In this document: one piece after another, positions 46,701-57,460 of the stretch | Layout: each line of letters begins with the position of its first letter | Position numbering within the stretch: position 1 is the first letter of the stretch | Source: Echinococcus granulosus | Lineage: Eukaryota; Platyhelminthes; Cestoda; Cyclophyllidea; Taeniidae | Assembly (NCBI RefSeq): GCF_000524195.1 | Contig: NW_020170384.1 | Span: 1,550,517-1,614,516 of the forward strand | Direction of reading: 5' to 3' | Length of the DNA stretch: 64,000 nucleotides | Translations under genes and position numbers: made by a program | Notes under the pieces: model-generated | What the model saw: the letters and a program-made list of their open reading frames with translations, nothing else | Told to the model about the DNA's origin: nothing | The model's database searches: none

Positions 46701-48807
46701 CGTAAAGATGTGTGAAATGCCACGTATAACAATTATTCATAGAGTACTTGCAGTAATTAGAGGATTGATTGCGCCATAACTTCTACATTAAATGTGGAGG
46801 TGCCAAATTTTAATTACCTTGAGGAGTTATGCAGCTTCATTGCTAGACGTTACATACTGAAGTACAACTTACCCTCCCTTTGAAGGTTGGCGGTTGGAGG
46901 GTGTGGGAGCTGTAAAAAAGAATAGACAAACTATGAATTGCACGAATACACTATTGGCTGTGTATTTTGTCACATTGCCATTGTCATTTTATCTAGTATG
47001 ACACCTTTTTCACCTCTGCAACACTTACGATTGAGTGGACAGGGCGGAGGGCTGCACAAGTAACTGCACAATGAAGCATAGTTTAGGATGCTCGAATTGA
47101 GAGGTTTTAGTGATTACCTTGGGAAAAAGAAAGCTCCACTTCAATGCCTCCTAAGCGCAATCGTTCGGAGAGCATCTTCAGCGTTTCTTTTAAATTAGAG
47201 CAGCTATCTGTCAGTACCGAATTCACCGCCTCCTGGGAAATGAGCTAAGAAAGGAATGGATCACCATCACCGTGCAATCAAAAGACATTCATTTCCATCT
47301 AATTCAGCCAAAAACGCAAAAGTTAAATGACAACTTTAAAATAAACGACAATAGCGATCATGGAAACGATTACTCACTATTTTGCTGAGAGATTGAAAAT
47401 TTTTAAGTATGGTCTCCGCTTCACTCATCGACTTGGCTGTTTTCTCTGGCGGATCCTTGGCATAACCATTTACGACCGCTTTCTAAAAACGGAAGAAAAT
47501 TTAAAACTCTAAATCTCTGTTACTAGTACTCTACCTGCGTGGACCATTCAACGCCTACCACCAATTCAGTAAGCATGAGTGTAGCTTTTTAGGAGGCAGA
47601 GTAACCAAATGTCATGAGACCGAGGCTTTTCAGGACTTCTGGACATTTATTTGTTAATTCATGGTAAGGTCAATGCACCTTCAGCGGATATCCTTGTTGA
47701 GGCTGCTGGTGCTCCTCTTTCTCGCAATCAAAAAGGATGGGATGTATTTTGGATAGTGTGTCGTTCACCTCATCGAGACAGCCTTTCTGACAGCACCTGA
47801 CATCTTCGACTGGTGAGGCTTCAATAGGTGATTTAAGCAGTGGAGAATCAATTAACTTGAGGGGAGGGCAAGAGAAGGTGACCCTATCCTCCGACTGCTT
47901 GGACTCTGTTAGTTGGACCACTTGGGACGAAGGCGAGGACATGGTGAGTTGATCTAGACTGCTGTGATTACTGCCACCGTTACCACTTCTCTCGTCTGCC
48001 TTGGCAACCACAGATGGGATTTCTTGACGTTCTTGAAGTGTGTCAATCAATTCGCGAAGTTCTGCTGACATCACTTCCGTATCCATCGCCTCGTTTATCA
48101 CTTCCATCCATTCCCGACGCTTGATGGCGGTTGAAAAACCCAGCAGACTCACTTCTCCGGGAACTATCTAAAAGCCATTGAAATTGATGATTGGATGTCC
48201 CTTTTTAAGGATATTCAGGCTGCTCTATCATTCAAAATAATAGGCACATAGGAATTATAAGTGCATCTTATTAGATTTATTGTGAATGCTGCAAAATAAG
48301 TTTATTCCTGCCTATCTAATAGCAATTTACCAATCACTTTTTTAATTCAATCAAACCGCGGTAAACGTGCCATGATCCAAAAAGGAATTTGAGGTCACTT
48401 GAGGGCTAGTGGTGTTTACATTCAATTGCGATGGACGCACCATCAACATGATCCCGAAGAAGTCCGGATACTGATTAGTGGGCTGGACAGCAAAACATTG
48501 TTGGAGATCGAAAAACCTCAAGGGTTTGGTCCTATTAAAACTGGACTCCTCCTCGTTGGAGTATATTAATAGTAACTGGGGTTGCAGCACACCATAGGTC
48601 CTTTGCACCACAGTCTACATTAAGGAGGTCACAATTACTAGCGCAAATACAAACAGATGGGCACACTTCACAATTTGACTGGTATCACCGATGCAAGAGG
48701 GAAAAGATAAAAAGAATGGAATAAGCAAGAGGGGGAGGGAGATAGGGGTCACATACAGCGTCCTTGTCAAGAGCCCAGAGGAGAGGCCCTTCCTTGATCG
48801 CCATCAT
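37701..48807 (-). CDS. N-terminal PH-domain protein with helical C-terminal region, 943 residues, family not identified
   Basis: Eleven exons: 48807-48757, 48614-48357, 48167-47679, 47482-47378, 47232-47118, 46909-46873, 46579-45719, 44745-44614, 40928-40650, 40460-40329 and 38073-37701. All phases agree (2832 bases). Residues 4 to about 130 form a PH domain opening I-K-E-G-P-L-L-W, then R-T-Y-G-V-L-x-P-Q-L-L-L-I-Y. It closes with R-R-E-W-M-E-V-I, where W123 is the near-invariant PH tryptophan. PH domains usually bind phosphoinositides or proteins. A Ser-rich linker follows. Exon 7 (residues about 352-638) is an alpha-helical block, and exons 9-11 contain coiled-coil helices (R-R-E-Y-E-E-E-K-Q-R-L-L-Q-D-I) and an acidic end. 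The PH part resembles exocyst Exo84, but the rest does not. The exon 10 donor is GC. If exon 9 were not spliced, a stop at 40646 would end the protein at 776 residues. Confidence 0.78.
38074..44613 (-). other. Large introns 8-10 of the PH-domain gene with small exons between
   Basis: Intron 10 (40328-38074, GC donor), intron 9 (40649-40461) and intron 8 (44613-40929, 3.7 kb). Apart from exons 9 and 10 I see no further coding blocks. A run of ten G lies at 44308-44317 and a TG run at about 42786-42797. Confidence 0.5.
44308..44317 (+). repeat. Poly-G tract (10 G)
   Basis: Ten consecutive G inside intron 8 of the PH-domain gene. Such tracts are prone to length errors and slippage. Confidence 0.85.
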
Positions 48808-48839
48808 TGCCTTGTTGTTCGTGTAGGTCTGTCTATTCG

Positions 48840-49000
48840 AAGCGCACACACACAAAAGTGGCAAGTGGTGCAGTAAGGGCGAGCATGCGTGCGTGTGTGT
48901 GGGTTTGGTGATGAAGTCGTGCTCCTCTGAGGCAATTGGCTCTGCGGTGTATTTGCCGGAGGCAACACGCATGCACGTAGGAAACTGTGTGTGTGTGAAT
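48840..49000 (-). promoter_or_regulatory. CA/TG and GCGTGC-rich upstream region of the PH-domain gene
   Basis: CACACACACA at about 48845, GCATGCGTGCGTGTGTGTG at about 48883-48902 and GTGTGTGTGTG at about 48985, immediately upstream of the ATG at 48807. It resembles the region upstream of the LRR gene. The role as promoter or 5' UTR is inferred from position. Confidence 0.35.
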
Positions 49001-52000
49001 GAGCATCATCCTCAATACCACCATTGCCACTGCCACCGCCACTGCCATTTCTTGGCACTCAGTGTCAGTGTCTGCTCTATGCAGCCGTGCGCAGACCCAT
49101 TTATATCCCTTTTAAAAGACAATGGGAGTACGCGATCAATCTACGGTGATTTTTTTCAAGCTACGTCCTCGATATAATTCAAGTATCCGTTCTGTGACCA
49201 TAGCAACCGATCACCAGGTTAGAATGAGGTATCTATGCTTCATTTCTTCTTATACAAAGTACTTCAATTATTAATTGGCAAATTTGTCTTTGGCTCACGG
49301 GTTGGATGATCGAAATCTCATAAGTCAAAGGGGTTACCAGTGTCTAATGCTATTTTTCTATTTCTATGCTATTCAACTAATTTAACACCAATTATTTCGT
49401 CCCATATCAAGCATCCCAGGACAGCGAAATAAAAAGTACCATTTTTAGCTGTAAAACAATACTCAAGCTACTTTTTTGTGAGGCCTCCTCCAAGATGCCA
49501 TTTTATGATCCGAGGGAAGTAGGTTTGAAGTCGTCACGATCTTCATCGCACTTGCATTACTGCTCTTTTTTTACCCAGTAAAGTAGCGTGCTTCATCCTT
49601 GGCTCCGAGCCGAGGAGGCAAAACCTCTGAACTGGGACAACTTTGTTACGGTTTTGCAAGATGGTTTAGCCTCTGTCACAAGCTTTGATGATTTTTTGTT
49701 AAGTAGACGAAATCCTAAAATACTCCAATAACCCCCACAATTTGCATAACTTTCTCCTACAACTTCGAAGTGATTGCATTCAATTTGCAGAGGTGAAAAA
49801 TTGCTGCACTCAGCATCACCGGCCAGTTTCGCGATTTTCATATACCCAGCCAACTACATTTATCACACGATTAATAATCTTGACAGTGACAACTTTTAGC
49901 ATATCAGGGACCACTTCACAATTCGTGTTGCACTCACGGTAAAATGTCAGGGTGATTGCTAAATTAATTGAATTAACACAATAATTATTTTCCAGCGATT
50001 TTATCCAATGGTGTGTTTTAGTGGGAAAAACCATACTTCCCGCCACACCTATACGTTACAACCTTTAAAAGCTCGTAGTCTTATCAACTGGAATGGATAA
50101 CAGCAATCCTGTCGCCAAGTGATCGCTTTCAATATGGGTATTGAACTCTCAATGACAGGTGGGAAAACTAATCGGAGTCAGCTTTCACTAGGAGAACTCA
50201 AGTAAAACTGGGTTTGGGGAGGATTAGCGGTAAGGCACTATAGCATCCTTTGTAGTAGCTTGCTTTGTACACCCACCATGTGATCACTACAGTGGTGTGG
50301 GGTATTCACCCGGTCTCTGCTGCTTACAGCATGCGGCTTGATGATTTGATGCTGGCTTGAAGCGGCGGTTTAAAAGTCACGTCTTGTATTTCCTTGTGTC
50401 AATTAAAGATGTTTCCCTAAGATGCCCTCGTAGTTCGGTCTCCAAAGTGTGGGAGATGCTACATAAGATTCACTTTCATCGAATAGGTTTAAACGAAAAT
50501 TGCGATTAAGGTGCCACCGAAAAATACCATCAAATGTCTAAACAATCAGAGATGTCCAAATCAAGAGGTAATCAATCTGATGATACCTTCCTTTTCATTA
50601 CGTTCAAGAAGCCTTATGGAACCATGACAGGCGGGATGCGCCTTAAATAATCCAAACTCATTATTGATAAGAAATGGGTTATTTTTTAAGACGAATAGTG
50701 TTTGCTTAAATCGCGGTTTTGGTGACGGCCTCCTGGAGCTCCACAATTGCACATCCAAGCAATGTCAGTAGCTCCCCGTACTTCCGTGCATCGGCAATGA
50801 GCATTCCTCGCATATACTGTCATCATTCCTCCTTAAGCAAATTATGGGATGCTACATTATAATAAAGTTGTGGATTTCTTCGTCGATTTTCCTTCAGATC
50901 AGCCATTGCGCATCACTGTAGGGAGCATTAAACTTCGAATGCTCTGCTTATAGAAGGCCTTTTTGGTACAACAAACAAAAGGGACGAAGTTAAAATCTAA
51001 GATGCTTCAGAGGGTCTATCATAGAGAACAGCCGTGCAAAGGATTCGCGGAATCAAGGTATAGTTGATTTGTTTTCATTAAGTGGGTTATATATGACTTT
51101 AATGCACCAGCACCATTGGAATCCGAAATTCCCTACCAAATTGCAAGGGTGCTTTAAGTGGTTCTTTACAGTAGGCGCACGTTGGAGAGTCTAAATGAAA
51201 CTTGTGGACTCAAAGGTCGTAGGTTTATAATTCGACCACATTTGTTTGAAATAGAATGCTAGGCTAAACTGCAAAAATTTGAAAAGAATGAAGAAGAATA
51301 TTGTAGCGTCCCGAGACTCCCTGAAGACGAAAGAAGACAGAGTACTCGGGCAGAATATGTATTCAGTGCAGAGAAGGTGTCTGGGCTAGTGGCATGGCCC
51401 GAAAGGCCAGTCCACCCAGCGAGGTATAAGGGGGCTAATTCAAAGCACAAAAGTGGCGCCTCACCAGAACCGAGGGATAGACCACTATCGTATTGCAATA
51501 TGCATGCGCTTTTCCAACATTTTTCTTTGACTTCCAAAGAGGCTTAAAAAGCATAAACAGATCATTAATCCTAAAAAAATTGTGGATGCAATTAGTATTA
51601 GTCAAGAATCAAACGTCATTTATAATTGATGATTTCGCATTCGCAGAGTTAGGTTTGGTACATTATACCGTTAAGTAAACTCCCAAAACATAATCGATAA
51701 ATTTATACAAAACAGTTCCATTAAAGTCAAAATTTTGGTAAATGAAGATAATTATGATATGTCGCCCTAATACACATTTCTCTAAACCCCAACATTGGCG
51801 CGCTTTCTCGATGTCAGGTCGGCGTGTGGTTTGTTTGTGCTGACGCGTGTAGGCCACACCGTTACATTGTTCAGTGCTTGTACCATGCGCAACATGCTAT
51901 CCTTTTTTGGTATATGACAATTATGCTGATTTGTCATTTTGAAGTGGTTGTTTAGAGTGTAATCAACTTCTTAACTCCCAACTTCCCTGCGCTTCTTTTG

Positions 52001-53147
52001 TTCGTTTTTTACTCTATGGTCGTCTTCTAACACTAGGTCATTTTGGTTCATAAATCTGCGTAGATATTTGTAGGACCATCGTGAGATAAATATCGTGTCC
52101 ACACAGTTCGTAAAATCTTGGTTTATTTACTGACGGCGATATCTTATAATGCTCGATTAGTCTCCTTTATGATGCGCCACTAGTGTTGGCTTAAACCCTT
52201 CAGTTTTACTAATTGGTACATCGTTTCTAACCTTGATATACTGTTTCGCATTCTGTGTCTATCTTCCATTGCTGTTTTTTCCATGTACTTCTCCATTATA
52301 CGGAAGTGTTTTACTGCAGTTCAAAGCTTATCACTTTGCAGATCACAGGTGAATAAATCTGTGTGCATACTTCGTCATCCTCTCCACACAGCTCTGCCTT
52401 CAAGCCTTTCGACTTAAAGTACTTTTAAGAAATAATGTGCAAAGTGGAGGGTTAGTATTTGTGCCAAATGATGAATAGATGCTCAGTAGAATTCGGGGCC
52501 CTATTCCATGGGGCCGGGTGATATGATGAAAAATGGGAGACGCTTTATACTGATGCGGTCTATCTCAATTGTAACAAAGTATTGGATCATCTCATACTGA
52601 CTTTAACTCTTTTACTTTTAAATGACTGAGAGTCCAAATTTGTGTTTACCTACTTTCAGCTGGACCAATCCACCTTTATTAACAGCATCCCATTTACCGT
52701 AAGCACTTCAGTAGGTAATTTAAGTGTATATTCGTGACGTCTCCCCTAATTAAACATCACGACCGTATTGCTCACAAATCCGTGTTGTGGCGTTGTTATT
52801 ATTCCTCTTCGTTGCATTACTGTTTACTTTGATGCACTACATAGTTATTATTGTGTTTATAATGCAAATTTTGGCTTTCTACACATTTTACAATCAAATT
52901 GGCATTTTCAAATCTGTTGGTTCTTCATTATCAAGTCCATACCGGTTTTTGAATCTAAGTTCCCTGCTAAATTCGTCACTATTTTATTAGTTAGAGGCGG
53001 AAATAGGTCATTTACGGCGGCAATCCTTTATTGTAAATAAACCCTTTCTGTTTTATAAACCAGCGTATGCGTAAAGCATCGTTTGCCGAATCCTGTAGCC
53101 TAGAATTCCAAATCCTATTTTATTTTGTTCGTTTTCAGTGTGTGATA
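49001..53147. other. Divergent intergenic region between the PH gene and spermidine synthase
   Basis: About 4.1 kb with no supported coding exon. It holds repeat R1 copy 3 (51303-51480). A pyrimidine-rich acceptor TTTTCAG at about 53138, just before the synthase start codon, suggests an upstream non-coding exon somewhere in this region. Confidence 0.5.
51303..51480 (+). repeat. Dispersed repeat R1, copy 3
   Basis: It begins GTAGCGTCCCGAGACTCCCT and continues GAAGACGAAAGAAGACAG, TACTCGGGCAGAATATGTATT, GGGCTAGTGGCATGG and TCACCAGAACC. The block order is the same as in copies 1 and 2. It lies in intergenic DNA. Confidence 0.75.
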
Positions 53148-56100
53148 ATGAACTCCGTAATGCAAGGGTGGTTTTCCGAAGTGTCTTCTGATTTCCCCGG
53201 TCAGGCCTTCAGCCTGCAGATTAATGAGGTTTTGTTCGAGGGCAAATCCGAGTTTCAGGATATCCTCATCTTCAAAAGGTTCATTTCCCACTCATTATTG
53301 CTGCTAAAGTTGAATAAGTAGGACTAATTGTCACCACTTTACTTTTAGTGCCACCTTCGGACGCGTCCTGGTACTTGACGGACGTATACAGCTGACCGAA
53401 AAGGATGAGGCTTTTTACCAAGAAATGATTGCCCACATTCCCCTGAGTGTGCATCCCAACCCACGCCGCGTCCTAATCATCGGTGGTGGCGATGGTGGCG
53501 TCGCAAGGGAGGTCATCCGACATCAATGCGTAGAACACGTTGACCTTGTAGAGATCGATGATATGGTGCTCAAACTGTCTTGCAAGTATCTCCCCTTTAC
53601 TGCATCGAGTTTAGACCACCCCAAGGTCTCCGTTCATGTTGCTGATGGTTTCGCTTTCCTGAAGGAACATGCGGCCAAGGGAGAGAAGTATGATGTTATT
53701 ATTACGGATTCCACCGACCCCGGCGGTAGGTAGTTGTCTTGTTTTAGTTAGTTTTATACATTATCAGTGTTAAAGCTTGTTTTAAAATGTCATTCCAGTT
53801 ATCCGGGTCGGCCACTTTTTAATAAGTCTTCTATCAATCTTAAAAGTCCTATCTCACCAGACTGGAAAACATTTTAGGATTTTTCCAGCATTTATTCAAT
53901 AGTAATGCTTTAAGAGAATATTTGTATGACAGTTGCCCATGCTTTTTCGCTTCAAATTCAACTGATTGAGTTGCTGTAAAGCCCCGTCTCCTTGTTTCGC
54001 TGCCCGCGTAATGTCTTATTAACGCCCATCGTACGGTTTCCTGTAGTGTTAATGAGGCGGCACTTACACGAACCTGACTTATTTCATGGCTTTGCTAGAT
54101 ACATATTTATCGAATCTCTTTTCCTAAATCACATAGAAGTAATTTCATTATACTCCTAAGACTATCTGATTTTAAACACAAAGGACCCGACGTCATTTAA
54201 AAGGACTACATTTGGAGAATTACCGCGGTTTAATCCGCCTTTACGTCGTGTGTCGGATTCAAAACTTTGTTGCTGGCCTCACAAAAGACGATAAGCTTTA
54301 ATTAAAACCTTGACATCCAATGTTTCGTAGTGTTCATAGAACACTAAGAGCGTTTGACTATAACTTAATGTGTGCTTTCTCGGGAGTATGGAGATCATTA
54401 ACCTGGCAGGTCTGACCCTATCGTAATGGTTATGTGGTCAGCGTGCGGCTGGATTTCTTTGTATTGCCATAACTGACAACTTTTGTGCACGATTGCGTTA
54501 TTGTTCAGTAATCACCATTATCTTCTGAGCCATCGCGATGAACTTCACAATCCTCAGGCACTTGGGGAGCGACACGAAGTTAATTTCACAATCTGATGAT
54601 GGGAACATAAATGTACCGAAAAATAACGATAGCAACGGGTCCTGGATTACACGTCTCCTTAATAGACAATTCTCTTCCCACCCGTTTTTACTGAGTAGAA
54701 AGTTAATGCGACGTGGGCTTCGTCAACTTTTTGAATTTTAATTTTTATTATATTTCGGGGACCGCTATTTGCTTTTTTCCCATCTCAAAGAGAAGTCTGA
54801 CATCTTTCGAAGATAAATATTTACCGTAGAGCTCTTGTGATGGTCCAACTGCCACGGAGTTTCGAAATTATGGGAATTCGTGTTTGTTTACCAGTGTTGT
54901 AAAATTACAAATAACTGAAGTGTATTAATAGCCCCTATCCGTACTGAGGTATAAAAGCTGGAAGACTGAAGATGTTGATGGAAAACTTGATTAGGAGAAG
55001 TAGGCTAGATGTTGGTTCGGCTTTTTATAGCACAGTCCTTCTTGTTTTTTTGATATTTTGCTAAAATGGGTTTGGCGGGAAAAAAGTGGCGGTAATAGGT
55101 GTCAACCTAAAAAATCAGAGCTGGTCAATTCGCCTTTGAGATCCTGATGCTGAATGCGTTGTCAGATGAATTGATGGGTTCCTCTTGTTTTCCAACAGGT
55201 CCTTCTACTCCACTCTTCAACAAGGAGTACTTCCAACTGCTGAGTCAAGCGCTTACGGACGATGGAATCATTTGCAATCAGGGTGAGTTTGTAACCGCCA
55301 TCCGTCAACATGTTTAAAAACGAAGTTGCATATGCCCTTCTTCCGTCGTTTCTTCAAAACCGTTTTTGGATTTCGAGCGGACCATTATGCAAGCGATCTG
55401 CCAGATTTTTTAATATGAAATTGCTTCTTTTACATTTGGTACGAAGAGAGTAAACAGGAGCGTTTGTTACTTTAAGTAGTTGGCCAAAGAGATGTGTTTT
55501 GATTAATCAAATTTTGGAGTCTTCCTTTCGACCATGCGCAGTTGCTTGCCATTTAAATAGCATGAAAGGCAGCATGCATCCCGCCTTTTCACAGTTTCTC
55601 CTGAATTTTGATAGGTGCGACAAATGGTCCCTTGAATACTTGAAAATGTAGCTAATATTGCCTACAATCATATTTAGCTGACTTTTTGAGGGGTGGATAA
55701 TATTTTCTTCTCCAATCGTCTATTTGTCCAAAATCCCATCCTAAACCTGTTGACGTTTTTGAGCAAAGCGCTTCCACTCTTCGTGATACATCAAAAGTGT
55801 TTTCTCGTTCATTGTTCCCAGGCGTTTGGTGATATGCGGATGCCACATGCGTCCGAGCTGGGGTGTGAGTTGTGACCCGACTATTTTTGCACATCGATTT
55901 CATTCTTTTACCACATTGAGTGTTTGAATCCAAAGTATTTCCAAGTCATTTGGGATTTAACATCAGTAGTCTAATTCTTTCTAAGGTGCGACTGTTTCCG
56001 AAACTGGTGAAAAATAGGCTTTAGCTAAGAAATACAAGAGAAGTGATGAAGTCAACTTTGCCATAAGGGGTACTGTCGCGGCGGTACTGCGTGCGGTGGC

Positions 56101-57460
56101 AAGTGGGGAATGTGTCCACTCCAGTCCAGACGTCGCTAATCAATATGACAAGCACTGGTGGTAGCGACTACATGTGTGCAGGCATGCAACATCCTATGGT
56201 GTAGGACCAAGTGCCTTGTCAATGTTGACGCAAAATCGGAATTCACGTCTACAGAAGGTTTCAAGTACAGTACATTACGATGATGGGACGCTCAGTCACT
56301 GGGTAGCAGGATGCTGGGATTGCACTAACATTTCAAATATAGTCGGGGCGTGGTGACGTTGGTTCTCAGCATTGAGCACGATCATTCGCGTCACCGCCTG
56401 GAATACCTGGACTTAAAGGTCTGATTGCTGTGGTAGCGGTCGTCGTAAAGTCGCACAATGGACGAATCTTTCGGTGGGAAGGCTGAACACAGTGTAGTCA
56501 TTAATGAAGACAAATGTGTGCGAATTCGAAAAGCTATTGCACACTTGGTACAAGGGCAGACGCATTGACAAATCTTTCTGTGCCGAAGCTGGTTGTAAGG
56601 TTGCTAAATGCTGAAGTACTTTTATGTACAAGTGGAGGAGGGGGTTATTTTGGAAACAAAGGGACTTCCCAGTCCTTTTGGTGTTGTTTTTGTGAAAATT
56701 CGAAAGCCTCAGCTTGATTTGAATATTTCCTTAGTTGCGTCAGTCATTTCCCTGACGCCGGTTGCATTGTTATGCTATTTTTAAATGGACCTGAACTAAT
56801 TATTTTGCCACCCAGAGTTGCCAAATCGTTGGTTCAGCAGGTCTGGAGATTTCGTGTGTGCGAATTATATGCGGCACTTTGAGCCATATGTTTCAATTCC
56901 CATTCGACTTTGTTTTTTCTTCCTAATTTGCTTTGATCTTCTGAGCCTCCGTGATGAGAAGTCTGCCTCATAAAGACGTCTAAACGGGGTTTTTTCCTCC
57001 CGTTCAGTCAATATTTTGGCGGTAGTAACATCGAACGCCCTGGTGATTGTTTCTAGGCTGTAGCTATGCCTTTTAATTCCATAACATAACTTGCTTCATG
57101 TGGCTCATACTTGCTCCAACTAGGTGAATGTCTGTTTCTGGATCTGTCCACTATTAAGGGAATGGCCGGTTTCTGCAGGGACGTGTTCCCGAATGTGAGG
57201 TATGCCTACAACATCATTCCAACCTACACTTGCGGTCATATTGGCTATATTATCGCGTGCAAAAATGCGGTAAGCAATTGGAACCGTATTTTCCGTTGTC
57301 TGAATTCAGAGGGAACATATTCAGGTACGAGTTTATCGCTGCTTTGTGAATGTAGAACATTGATCTTTGCGAAGCGGGTCGCGAGCCGCCGGTTGACTGC
57401 AAATTCTACACCAAGGCGGTGCATAGAGCTGCTTTTGCATTGCCAAAGTGCTATGAGGAT
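53148..57460 (+). CDS. SRM: Spermidine synthase (aminopropyltransferase), terminal exon unresolved
   Basis: Exons 53148-53278, 53349-53725, 55199-55282, 57124-57269 and 57356-57460 join in phase to 281 codons. The enzyme transfers the aminopropyl group of decarboxylated S-adenosylmethionine to putrescine, giving spermidine in the cytosol. The sequence follows the family throughout: G-W-F-S-E near the start, F-Q-D-I-L-I-F, L-D-G-R-I-Q-L-T-E-K-D-E with Y67-Q68-E69, the nucleotide loop G-G-G-D-G-G at 89-94, V-E-I-D-D-M-V, the catalytic block I-T-D-S-T-D-P, I-P-T-Y-x-x-G-x-I-G, and the C-terminal V-H-R-A-A-F-A-L-P. Human SRM is about 302 residues. The expected last 10-20 residues should follow a GTGAGT donor after 57460. 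The only open continuation seen, after an AG at about 57616, gives an unconvincing low-complexity tail. Confidence 0.92.
53726..57123 (+). other. Spermidine synthase introns 2 and 3 with small exon 3 between
   Basis: Intron 2 is 53726-55198 and intron 3 is 55283-57123. Intron 3 carries repeat R2 copy 2 on the reverse strand. No other coding block is supported. Confidence 0.55.
56246..56303 (-). repeat. Dispersed repeat R2, copy 2
   Basis: On the minus strand the core reads GTGACTGAGCGTCCCATCAT, then CGTAATGTACTGTACTTGAA. Against copy 3 I count about 13 differences in 53 aligned bases, almost all transitions, as expected for an old decayed repeat. Confidence 0.65.

Noticed and set aside
37701..48807. 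Naming the PH-domain gene as exocyst EXOC8/Exo84
   Set aside because: The PH domain looks similar, but here it is N-terminal and the remaining sequence does not follow the Exo84 C-terminal fold.
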